From assembly GCA_052145115.1 (NCBI GenBank), contig JBKQPG010000025.1, positions 1 through 64,000 on the forward strand: a stretch of 64,000 bases of DNA, given 5' to 3'. Origin of the DNA: CAIVVT01 sp052145115. Lineage in GTDB: Bacteria > Acidobacteriota > Terriglobia > Bryobacterales > Bryobacteraceae. How positions within the stretch are numbered: position 1 is the first letter of the stretch; every line of letters starts with the position of its first letter. The notes beneath the pieces were generated by a model. It was not told where the DNA came from, ran no database searches, and was given only the letters and a program-made list of their open reading frames with translations. This document shows positions 8,269-16,682 of the stretch, piece after piece. The position numbers and the translations under genes were made by a program.

Positions 8269-9933
8269 CTACTCGTCGAACAACTGGCGCTGGAGCGCGC
8301 GGAACTCGGGCACGGTGCGGACGTAGTCGGTGATGTGGGGGATGGCCGACTCGGCGAGGCGGCGGGCCTTAGCGGGATCGCGCTGAGCCAGCGCCGTGAG
8401 CAGCTCGTAGTCCTCAATGCCGTCGCGCATTGCTTCCAGGCGGATGGAGCTGAAGACCGAATTGTGGGCAGGGTCGGGATACACGATGGCATTGTCGCCG
8501 GCCGGGAGCAGCGTGGAGTTGTCGTTGATGACGGGCTGGACGTCGAGGAACGGCTCAGGGCCCCAATAGTTGCCGCCCCAGTGGAGGAAGCCGGTAAAGC
8601 CGTGGCGGAAATTGAACCAATGCAGCAGGCGGGTCTTGACGAGCGGCAGGTCGATGAAGCGATTGAGGTGGCGGCCCTGCGGCTCGATGCAGGTGTAGAA
8701 CCAGGCCTGCGCCGGCCCGCCTTTGGCCACGTGCGCGTGGATCGTGTCGAGCTGCTGGTCGAAGCTGCCCAGCACGGGCACCCAGATGTCGCTGACATCG
8801 GCGAAGAAGCTGATGTCCTGGTTGAGCCCTACGGCGTCGATGGTGGGAATGCCGGGGAGGTTCTTCCGGATCAGCTTGGCATAGTGGTTGTAGACGGGGC
8901 GCTCTTTATCGTGCGGCTCGTCGTGCACATGCTGGATGTAGCGCCCGGTCCAGCCCTTTTCCTTGATGTGGGCGTAGAGCGCGGGCAGGAAGGTGTTGAG
9001 GAACTGCTCGGCGCGCGGGTCGGTGGTGTCGAGATCCTTCCTGACCACATGGCCCTGCTCGATGACGTAGGCCGGGACCATCATCGCGCCTTCATAACTG
9101 TCGGCGCGGCGGCCGAGGAGATGGCCGCCCTCGATGGTCCCCAGCAGGCCGGCTTTCTCAAACGTATCGACCCAGCGGTCGAGCCGGGCGAAATCGTAGT
9201 GGATGCGGCCGCCCTCGACCTTCGTGTCGGTGAGGCTGTAGATGGGCGTCAACAGGACATTCTGGCGGTGCTCCGCCATGACGCGGCCGATATTGGAGAG
9301 CAGGCTCCAGTAGGCCGCGGGGTCCGCGCCGAGCTTGAAGTGACGGCGCAGGGACGATTCCTCCAACGTGAACCAGTTGGTCACCTGGAGCGACTGGCGG
9401 GCCGGCACGACGGCCTTGGCGACTTTGACCGTGAAGCTCAGGCGAGCGATCCGGGCATCGCCGGCGGAGAGACCGAGGGCGCCCGAATAGTCGCCCGGCG
9501 GCGTGTCGGACGGGGCGTAAAGCGTGACCCAAAGCGACTCGGTTCGATTCGGTTTCAGATGGAAAGGGAAATCGACCAGGAGTGGGTCGGGATAGAGGGC
9601 CGGCGCCGGCCGGACCAATTCGTCCTCGGGCGTTTCAGGCGGATTGGAGGCCACCGGCACGTAGCCCACGTGCCGCACCTCGGCCACGACGGGGCCGCTC
9701 ATTTCCAGTGCGGCCTTCAGATCCGCGATGCCGCTGGCGCTGCGAACGGCGAACTGGATGGTGGCGTGGCCATTGCGCGCCAGGAGCGGGACGGAGTCGC
9801 CGGACTGGGAGGAGTCCCGGGAATCGTCGGGGAAGACCTTGACCAGCGGGTCGACCCGCCAGCAGTGCAGACGGGCATCGCCGCAGGCGGCGAGCGCCAG
9901 CGCGCAGAGGAAAAGCAGGATGTGCTTGATCAT
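8269..9933 (-). CDS. Lipoprotein with GH123-like (DUF4091) catalytic domain
   Basis: 554 residues. I take the ATG at 9933 because it begins a lipoprotein signal peptide (MIKHILLFLCALALAAC, with lipobox LAAC); the frame extends upstream without protein character. Residues about 20-190 are a beta-sandwich. The rest matches the DUF4091/GH123 type: YIQHVHDEPHDK near residue 325 holds the Asp-Glu pair expected of the GH123 substrate-assisted mechanism, and the end contains SIRLEAMRDGIEDYELL, a hallmark of the family. Known GH123 members are beta-N-acetylgalactosaminidases, but substrates of this branch are unknown. It is divergent from the VWFA-related gene. Confidence 0.85.
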   Translation of the reverse strand: MIKHILLFLCALALAACGDARLHCWRVDPLVKVFPDDSRDSSQSGDSVPLLARNGHATIQFAVRSASGIADLKAALEMSGPVVAEVRHVGYVPVASNPPETPEDELVRPAPALYPDPLLVDFPFHLKPNRTESLWVTLYAPSDTPPGDYSGALGLSAGDARIARLSFTVKVAKAVVPARQSLQVTNWFTLEESSLRRHFKLGADPAAYWSLLSNIGRVMAEHRQNVLLTPIYSLTDTKVEGGRIHYDFARLDRWVDTFEKAGLLGTIEGGHLLGRRADSYEGAMMVPAYVIEQGHVVRKDLDTTDPRAEQFLNTFLPALYAHIKEKGWTGRYIQHVHDEPHDKERPVYNHYAKLIRKNLPGIPTIDAVGLNQDISFFADVSDIWVPVLGSFDQQLDTIHAHVAKGGPAQAWFYTCIEPQGRHLNRFIDLPLVKTRLLHWFNFRHGFTGFLHWGGNYWGPEPFLDVQPVINDNSTLLPAGDNAIVYPDPAHNSVFSSIRLEAMRDGIEDYELLTALAQRDPAKARRLAESAIPHITDYVRTVPEFRALQRQLFDE

Positions 9934-10123
9934 GGCTTGAATCTCACTTCGAGCATACGGTACTCGCATCCGTCCAGTTGCGTGACGCTCGGCTACAGGC
10001 GCCAGCGGTGTGCCCGGGGTTGAATCAGGCGCTGGATCGTCGCTACACTGCAGGTGCTTTGAATGACTCGGTTGCGGCGATCGCACGGCGATGGCGGATG
10101 AAGCGCGGACGGGAAGCGGATTG

Positions 10124-11794
10124 ATGGAAACTGCACGGGACCAGATCCGGGCGTCAAGGGGATGGCGCGCGCGCCCGCCTGATTGCCGCTGCGTCGCGGC
10201 GTGGGCGGCACTGGGCGGGTTGCTGGCGGCGGCGGCGGGCAGGGCGCAGCAGGCGCGCGATGCTGCCACGCCGCAGACTCTTCACGCCACCACGCACCTG
10301 GTGGAAGTGAACGTTGTCGCGCAGACCAAGCAAGGGGAGCCCGTCGCGGGCTTGAGACAAGAGGATTTCACGGTGTTGGATGAGGGCCGGCCGGAGAAGA
10401 TCGCCTTCTTCCGGAGCGAGGCCGCCCAGCCGGCGCCGGCCCCAGCGCGGCCGCTGCCGCCGGGCCTGTACACCAACCGCCTGGATCTCGGCGGCGCTGC
10501 ACCCAGCAGCGCGACGGTGATCCTGTTTGACGCTCTGAACACACCTTTTGCCGACCAGGCTTACGCGCGGCAGCAGATTCTCACCTTTCTGCGGCAGTTG
10601 AAGAGCGGCGACCGCGTGGCGCTGTACGCGCTGGGACGCGGTCCGCGCGTGCTGCAGGAGTTCACTCAGGATCCCACCGCGTTGATCAGCGCCCTGACGG
10701 CCTACAAGGGCCAGCCGCCGGCTTCGCTGAGCGCGCCGATGTACGACCCGGCCATGAGCGGCTCCGATCATTTCGAGGCCTGGCTGGGCGAGCTGACTTT
10801 CGGCCTGTACGATTACTATGGTGAGGACCGCGCGTTCCGGACGGTACGCGCGCTGATCGCCATTGCCGAGCACCTGGAGCGGGTCCCGGGAAGGAAGAAC
10901 CTGCTGTGGGTGGCGGGCAGCTTTCCGGTCTCGATCGGCAGCGATTCGTTGGCCGCGCCGAGAAGAACGGCATCCGACAGGCGCGATGCCGGGCCGGAAG
11001 TAGAGCGCGCCGCGAGAGCTCTGAACCGCTCGAACCTGGCGATTTACCCGGTGGACGCGCGAGGCCTGATGGTGGGGCAGCAATACGTGGGCTCGATGAT
11101 GAAACCGGAGTTGCGGAATCCGGACACGGCGGAGTTTGGCACGATGCAGACACTGGCCGAGCGCACCGGCGGGCGGGCGTTTTTCAATAACAACGACCTG
11201 GCGGCGGCGCTGCGGCGCGCGGTGAACGACGCGCGGCTGACCTACGTCCTGGGCTACTACGCCTCGCATCACGACTGGAAGGGCCGGTTCCGAAAGATCG
11301 AGGTGCGCGTGGCGCGCCCGGACGTGGAGCTGCACTACCGCCGGGGTTATTTCGCGCAGCCGGACGAACCCGCCGAGGCGTGGTACCGCCAGCGCGTGCT
11401 GGAGGCCGCATTATGGAATCCGATCGACGCCTCGGGGCTGCGGCTGACGGTGGCGATGACACCGGCGGCCGGCGGCGGACGCGACCTGGCGGTGCAGGTG
11501 GTTGCCGATGACGTCCAATTCCGGCACAACGAAGGCCGATGGGAATGCAGCCTGGACGTCTGGCTGGTCCAATTGGACGGCCAGGATCGTCAATTGAAGA
11601 CTGACGCGCATACCAACAATCTGCGCCTGGAGCAGGCCATGTACGAGCGGGTGATGCAGGTGAAGGGGCTGGCGCTGGCCGAGCACGTCGACCCGCAACC
11701 GCAGGCCTTGCTGCTGCGCGTGCTGGTGCGGGATGTCGCCACCGGCGCGCTGGGTTCGCTGACGATCCCGTTGAGAACACGCGCCGGGAAATAG
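10124..11794 (+). CDS. VWFA-related acidobacterial exported protein
   Basis: 556 residues from ATG 10124, which has GGAAG upstream; an in-frame ATG at 10091 is possible but lacks such a site. An N-terminal hydrophobic segment (WAALGGLLAAAAGRAQ) follows a basic stretch. Residues about 60-110 form an Ig-like beta segment (VEVNVVAQTKQGEPVAGLRQ, then EDFTVLDEG) typical of the VWFA-related Acidobacterial family. A von Willebrand A-like domain follows: ATVILFDALNT, then a conserved helix and GRKNLLWVAGSFP. The MIDAS pattern is degenerate (DALNT rather than DxSxS). The C-terminal part is beta-rich. The family is very common in Acidobacteriota and its function is unknown. Confidence 0.88.
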   Translation: METARDQIRASRGWRARPPDCRCVAAWAALGGLLAAAAGRAQQARDAATPQTLHATTHLVEVNVVAQTKQGEPVAGLRQEDFTVLDEGRPEKIAFFRSEAAQPAPAPARPLPPGLYTNRLDLGGAAPSSATVILFDALNTPFADQAYARQQILTFLRQLKSGDRVALYALGRGPRVLQEFTQDPTALISALTAYKGQPPASLSAPMYDPAMSGSDHFEAWLGELTFGLYDYYGEDRAFRTVRALIAIAEHLERVPGRKNLLWVAGSFPVSIGSDSLAAPRRTASDRRDAGPEVERAARALNRSNLAIYPVDARGLMVGQQYVGSMMKPELRNPDTAEFGTMQTLAERTGGRAFFNNNDLAAALRRAVNDARLTYVLGYYASHHDWKGRFRKIEVRVARPDVELHYRRGYFAQPDEPAEAWYRQRVLEAALWNPIDASGLRLTVAMTPAAGGGRDLAVQVVADDVQFRHNEGRWECSLDVWLVQLDGQDRQLKTDAHTNNLRLEQAMYERVMQVKGLALAEHVDPQPQALLLRVLVRDVATGALGSLTIPLRTRAGK

Positions 11795-11851
11795 CGGCCG
11801 CCGCGCTTCATCCGGCCCCAGTGGCGCTGCTTTGCACCCGGCGGCGAGGAG

Positions 11852-13396
11852 CTACGGCTTCTCGCCAGGCCCGATGGAGGGGTGCGTTCCTGGCGGCACT
11901 TTGTGGCCCCAGAAGTCGCGCCCGCCGTTGTCGGGGATGGGGACCCCGGCGCCAATGGCTGGCGAGCCATTTTGCAGCTGGTAACCGGCCAGCGATTCGA
12001 AGCCCTCCCCGCCGCTGCCGGGTTGCTTCAGCAGCGGATCGAAGCGCAGCTCCATCCAGGCCGCGGGAACGTCCTTGAAATTGCCATAGAAGACGTTGTT
12101 CTGGAAGACGATTCTCGTCGCGCGGCCGATGCCGGGCTTCCTGAGGAACGTCCCGTCGTCCACGCCCTGGCGCCGCACGGCGGTGCTGTTGTGCGCGGTC
12201 CCCTCGGCGTAAAAGATGTTGTTCGAGACCGTGGCATTGTCGGCCCAGGGCTCGCGCCCGCCTTCCCACAGAAACAGGTCGATGTCGATGCCTTTGCCGA
12301 TGTAGAACAGGTTGTTATAAATGGCGATGTCGCGGATCGGGCCGCCCATGTGGAACAGGCGCGTGTGGTCGTTGCGGCTGATGTTGTAGCGCACGGTGGT
12401 CTGGATACTGTCGGTGCAGCAGATCAACTGGAAGCCGCCCTCGTTGTCGTGCGAGTAGTTGTACTGGATGATCGTGTTGGTGCAATAGCCGTCAGCGTCG
12501 AAGGCTTCGCCGTCCTTGGTGCCCTTGAGGCCGCTGACCTCGTTGAATTGGATCACCGTGTTGTCGGAAGCCCAGGGCCAGATGCCCGCGGCATAGTCCT
12601 GGCAGCGGCGGCGCGCGCCGCGGACGACGTTGTGCTCGACCAGGGCGCCGTCAGAGCCCTCGACCTTGATGGCGTCGCCGCCGATGTCCTCGAGCAGGTT
12701 GTTGCGCACGACGACGTGCCGGCTGGGGTACCACTGGCCGGGGTCCTTCTCGTAAGGCACGTAGCCGCAGATGCCGTTGCGGTCGGTGCGCACCAGGTGG
12801 CAGCCCTCGATGAGGAGGTCGTCGAAGTTGCTTTTGACCTTCCCGCCGCCGTTCTGCCACAGGATGCCGTCGCCCTCGCCGTCGTCGGCTTTGACGAGCG
12901 AGCCGTTGACATCGCGCACGTCCAGGTTCCTGAGGTGGATGTGGTGCACCGTTCCGTAGTCCCAGCTCATGACGCGCGCGCCGTAGCGGACGGTCTCGGG
13001 CTTCTCGCCGGTGTTGGTGAGATGCAAGTCGGCGACCTCCCAATACTCCTGGTTTTGGAGCAGCAGGGCCTCGTGGAATTTTCCGCCGGCGGCGATGAGC
13101 GGCTTTTCGCCCTGGCCGTACATGCCGACGACGATAGGCGCCGCCGCGGTGCCCGAGCCCTGGGGGTGAAGCTGACCCTGCCAGGACGTGCCAGCCTTGA
13201 ACAGGATCTTCTCGCCGAACTTGAACACAGTGGCGTTGACTTTGTCGAGGCTCTTCCAGGCGGACGATTCGGAGAGCCCGCTCTGCGAGTCGTCGCCCGC
13301 CGCGCCGTCGACGTAGTAAACCTTCGGGCCGCGCGGCTGGCAGGCCGCCAGTAGAACGAGAGCGGAAACGGCGATCGAAATCCGGAGCAGTCGCAT
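11852..13396 (-). CDS. Right-handed parallel beta-helix lipoprotein
   Basis: 514 residues. The signal peptide ends in a lipobox (VLLAAC, Cys 19). KVYYVDGAAGDDSQSGLS opens the mature part and is a typical start of pectate-lyase-like exported beta-helix proteins. Repeated PbH1-type coils follow, such as HVVVRNNLLEDIGGDAIKV, NTVIQFNEVSG, NTIIQYNYSHDNEGG and IAIYNNLF. The C-terminus (YQLQNGSPAIGAG, then GRDFWG) is the usual end of this class. Such proteins bind or cleave polysaccharides, but no catalytic triad can be named from sequence alone. A related non-lipoprotein gene lies at 43823-45679. It is divergent from the sulfatase/TPR gene. Confidence 0.85.
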   Translation of the reverse strand: MRLLRISIAVSALVLLAACQPRGPKVYYVDGAAGDDSQSGLSESSAWKSLDKVNATVFKFGEKILFKAGTSWQGQLHPQGSGTAAAPIVVGMYGQGEKPLIAAGGKFHEALLLQNQEYWEVADLHLTNTGEKPETVRYGARVMSWDYGTVHHIHLRNLDVRDVNGSLVKADDGEGDGILWQNGGGKVKSNFDDLLIEGCHLVRTDRNGICGYVPYEKDPGQWYPSRHVVVRNNLLEDIGGDAIKVEGSDGALVEHNVVRGARRRCQDYAAGIWPWASDNTVIQFNEVSGLKGTKDGEAFDADGYCTNTIIQYNYSHDNEGGFQLICCTDSIQTTVRYNISRNDHTRLFHMGGPIRDIAIYNNLFYIGKGIDIDLFLWEGGREPWADNATVSNNIFYAEGTAHNSTAVRRQGVDDGTFLRKPGIGRATRIVFQNNVFYGNFKDVPAAWMELRFDPLLKQPGSGGEGFESLAGYQLQNGSPAIGAGVPIPDNGGRDFWGHKVPPGTHPSIGPGEKP

Positions 13397-13500
13397 GGGA
13401 TGGTTCAGGCCGCGTCCCCCTTTCGCGGATCACGGCCTTCCTGAGCATACAACCACCGCCTGATATGCTGAACCCGGCGGCGGGAGATAATAAGAGCGAA

Positions 13501-15558
13501 ATGACAGCGCAGAGAGGCCGTGGGAGCGGTGCGCGCAGGCGGGCGTTGATTGGCATGGCCGCGTTCGCGGCACTGATTGCCTGCCGGCCGGCGTCCACCG
13601 GGGGCGCCTCGCCGGGCGGGTCCGGCGCGCGGTTGCGTCCGCTGAATCTGGTCGTCGTCACGATCGATACACTGCGCGCCGACCGGCTGCATTGTTACGG
13701 CAACGCGCACATCGAAACGCCCACGTTGGATGGACTGGCCACGCGCGGCGTTCTCTTTGAATCCGCGGTGGCCCAGGCCCCGCTCACGCCACCTTCGCAC
13801 GCCAGCATCTTCACCGGCACCTACCCGACCGTGCACCACGTGCGCAACACCGGCGGCTTCGCGCTGCAGCCCTCCTCGATCACATTGGCCAAAATCCTCC
13901 AGGCGCAAGGATGGGACACGGCGGCGTTCATCGGCGCCTCCGTTTTGAAGAAGGCGTTTGGGTTCAGCCAGGGCTTCGACGTCTACGACGACCAGATGCC
14001 GAAGCCGGAAAAGCGCCTGGAGGAGCGCGAGTATCCCGAACGCCGCGCGGCAGTGGTGGTGGACCATGCCCTGCAATGGCTGAACGCGCAATCCGGCAAG
14101 CCGTTCTTCGTCTGGCTGCACCTGTACGACCCGCACGAGCCCTACGAACCGCCGTCGCCCTTCAAGGAAAAGTATCGAGACCATCTCTACGACGGCGAAG
14201 TGGCCTACGCGGACCAGCAATTGGGGCGCTTTCTCTCAGCCGTGGAAGCAAAATCCGGCGCCGGGAAAACGCTCATCGCGTTCCTCGCCGACCACGGTGA
14301 AAGCCTGGGCGAGCATGGCGAATTCACCCACGGCGTCTTCCTGTATGACTCCACCTTGCGCATTCCGTTCATCCTGGCCGGGCCAGGCGTGCCCGCCGGC
14401 GTGCGAGTGGATCAGCAGGCGCGAACCGTCGACGTTCTGCCGACGATTCTGGCGCTGCTGGGCGGCCAGCCCCCGCCGGTCTGCCAGGGTGTCAGCCTGA
14501 TGCCCGCCTTTGCGGGAAAGAGCGTGGCGACGACCTATTCCTACGCCGAGACTCTGTACCCCAAGATGAGCATGGGGTGGGCCGAATTGCGCGCCATCCG
14601 CACCAATAAATGGAAGTACGTCCGCGCGCCCAAACCGGAACTCTACGACCTGGCCGCGGACCCTGGCGAGAAGAACAACGTCATCGCCGCGCACCCGAAG
14701 GAGTATCGCGAGCTGGACGCCCAGTTCAAGGCCCTGACAGGGGGCGGCGCGAACGCTTCGGAAAAGGTTTCCGCGAGCCAGTTGGACTCGCGCACCATGG
14801 ATCAGCTCAAGTCGCTGGGCTACCTCTCGGGCTTCTCGCCGCGCGAGTTCGAATTGAACGGCCAGGGCATCGATCCGAAGGACCGCACCGCAACGTTGAA
14901 CAGCCTGCAAACGGTACTGGGCCCCGACTCGCGCCGCATCCCCGCCGCGCGCCGGATCGAGTTGCTCCGGCAGACGCTGGCGCAGGATTCCTCCAATCCC
15001 ATACTGTATTTCTACCTGGGAGCAGAATACGAGAGTGCCGGCCGTTACAACCAGGCCCTCCAGGTGTACGAGGACGCCCAAAAACAGGGCATTGTGAACG
15101 GCCGGTTGCTGTCGCGGATGGGCGATCTGTTCGTGCGCGACGGCAGGAAGGATCGGGCCATCGAGGCCTACGAGAAGGCGGCGCAGTTCAACCCGGCGGA
15201 CGTGCAGAGCGAGGTCAACCTGGCGACGGCGTACCTGGAGCAGGGCAAACTGGCCGACGCCGAGCGCTGTTTCCGCTGGGCCCTGGCGACGGAAGAGTCC
15301 GCCGCGGCATACAACGGCCTGGGGCTGGTGGCGATTCAGCGGCAGGACGCGGCCTCGGCCCGCGCACAATTCGAACGCGCCGTGGCGCTGGATCCGGACC
15401 TGGTGGAGGCGCAACTGAACCTGGGCCTGATCTACAAAATGGCCGGTGAGATTCCGCGCGCCAGGGCGTGCTTCGAGGCGTTTCTGGCCAAGGCGCCGCG
15501 CTCGCGCTACGCCCACATCATTCCGCAGGTCAAGGAAGAGCTGCAGGCGCTGCGCTGA
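13501..15558 (+). CDS. Sulfatase-like (alkaline phosphatase superfamily) lipoprotein fused to TPRs
   Basis: 685 residues from ATG 13501; an in-frame ATG 36 nt upstream is possible. The twin-basic N-terminus is followed by a hydrophobic segment ending AALIAC, a probable lipobox. LNLVVVTIDTLRADRLHCYG binds metal at the first Asp pair. The nucleophile motif near residue 94 reads TPPSHASIFTG, so Thr replaces the Cys or Ser that is converted to formylglycine in true sulfatases, and His replaces the following Arg. Metal residues recur in FLADHGESLGEHGEFTHG near 263. Residues about 490-685 are tandem TPRs. Thr in this position suggests a phosphohydrolase-type or altered activity. It is first of a four-gene run. 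Confidence 0.85.
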   Translation: MTAQRGRGSGARRRALIGMAAFAALIACRPASTGGASPGGSGARLRPLNLVVVTIDTLRADRLHCYGNAHIETPTLDGLATRGVLFESAVAQAPLTPPSHASIFTGTYPTVHHVRNTGGFALQPSSITLAKILQAQGWDTAAFIGASVLKKAFGFSQGFDVYDDQMPKPEKRLEEREYPERRAAVVVDHALQWLNAQSGKPFFVWLHLYDPHEPYEPPSPFKEKYRDHLYDGEVAYADQQLGRFLSAVEAKSGAGKTLIAFLADHGESLGEHGEFTHGVFLYDSTLRIPFILAGPGVPAGVRVDQQARTVDVLPTILALLGGQPPPVCQGVSLMPAFAGKSVATTYSYAETLYPKMSMGWAELRAIRTNKWKYVRAPKPELYDLAADPGEKNNVIAAHPKEYRELDAQFKALTGGGANASEKVSASQLDSRTMDQLKSLGYLSGFSPREFELNGQGIDPKDRTATLNSLQTVLGPDSRRIPAARRIELLRQTLAQDSSNPILYFYLGAEYESAGRYNQALQVYEDAQKQGIVNGRLLSRMGDLFVRDGRKDRAIEAYEKAAQFNPADVQSEVNLATAYLEQGKLADAERCFRWALATEESAAAYNGLGLVAIQRQDAASARAQFERAVALDPDLVEAQLNLGLIYKMAGEIPRARACFEAFLAKAPRSRYAHIIPQVKEELQALR

Positions 15559-15570
15559 AGCGACTCATCC

Positions 15571-16605
15571 ATGTTACGAGCCGTCCCCGTCGTGTTGCTC
15601 CTGGCGCCGCTCATTGCGGCCCAACAACCCGCCGCGGCGCCGTGCGATCTGATCCGCAGCCTGAACGCCCGGCACGACGGCCAGCAGGCGCTGGCGGGAA
15701 AACAGTTTGCGGCCGCGGCCAAGGCCTTTCAGGAAGCGCTGGACGCCTGCCCCGGCCAGCATGCGGCGCTGCTCGAATTGTCGCAGGCTAACCTGCATCT
15801 GAGAGAGTGGCCGGCAGCGATCCACACCGCGCAGCAGTTCGTGGAGCTGGAACCCGACTCCGTGCCCGGCCGGCTCGCGCTGGCCGATGCCTATTTCATG
15901 GCGCAACGCCTGCCGGAAGCTCTGGCGCAAACCAAAGCCGTGCTGCGGACAGAGCCTTCGCAAGCCGCCGCGCTGAAGCTGAAGGGCAACATCGAGTATC
16001 TGACCGGCCAGTTGGACAGCGCCCTGGATACCTTCATCCTGCTGCTGGACCGCCATCCCCAGGACGACGAAGGGGCCTACATGCTGGGCCGCATCTACTA
16101 CCAGGAGAAACGCATCGATTACGCGATCGGCCAGTTCCAGCGCGCCCTGAAGATCAACCCCCAGTCCTATAAGGCCTACGACAACCTCGGCTTGTGCTAC
16201 CAGGCGCTGGGCGACAACGCGATGGCGACGCGCTATTTTCTGACCGCCATCAAGCTCGTGGAAAAGGATCATCCGGAGTACGACTGGGCCTACGCCAATC
16301 TGTCCAGCCTGCTGTACGACGAGGGGGATTTCGAGAAGGCCTATGACGCCGCCGCGAAGGCCGCCGACCGCAACCCCTATGCGGCCCGCAATTTCTACTT
16401 CGGCGGGAAGGCGCTGGCCAAGCTCGGCAAGAACGAACTGTGCGTGAACTGGCTCGAGCGCGCCGTGGCCCTGGACCCCAAGTATCCCGAGCCCCTCTAT
16501 CTGCTGGCCCGGGTGTATTCGCAATTGGGACAGGCGGACAAGGCCAAGGCCGCTTTGGAGAAGTTTCAAGCGTTGAAGGCCACCGCGCCGCGCGAGCGCA
16601 AATAG
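15571..16605 (+). CDS. Exported TPR protein
   Basis: 344 residues, starting 12 nt after the sulfatase/TPR gene. A signal peptide (LRAVPVVLLLAPLIAAQ) precedes a solenoid of about eight TPR units over residues 35-335. Examples are AAKAFQEALDACPGQHAALL, YAIGQFQRALKINPQSYKAY and LGQADKAKAALEKFQALK. TPR solenoids mediate protein-protein contacts. With the TPR tail of the preceding protein and the CRTAC-like proteins that follow, this suggests one periplasmic or envelope assembly. No enzymatic motif is seen. Confidence 0.85.
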   Translation: MLRAVPVVLLLAPLIAAQQPAAAPCDLIRSLNARHDGQQALAGKQFAAAAKAFQEALDACPGQHAALLELSQANLHLREWPAAIHTAQQFVELEPDSVPGRLALADAYFMAQRLPEALAQTKAVLRTEPSQAAALKLKGNIEYLTGQLDSALDTFILLLDRHPQDDEGAYMLGRIYYQEKRIDYAIGQFQRALKINPQSYKAYDNLGLCYQALGDNAMATRYFLTAIKLVEKDHPEYDWAYANLSSLLYDEGDFEKAYDAAAKAADRNPYAARNFYFGGKALAKLGKNELCVNWLERAVALDPKYPEPLYLLARVYSQLGQADKAKAALEKFQALKATAPRERK

Positions 16606-16682
16606 CGCGCTCCGCCGGCTCCTGCCGCCGGCGTCTCGGCCGTGGAGCCCGGCGGCGCTGCGTTACACTGAGTTTCCACGCT

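Noticed and set aside
7897..10023. 708-codon open frame on the plus strand
   Set aside because: It is antisense to the CRTAC-like and GH123-like genes and shows no domain; both antisense partners are clear families.
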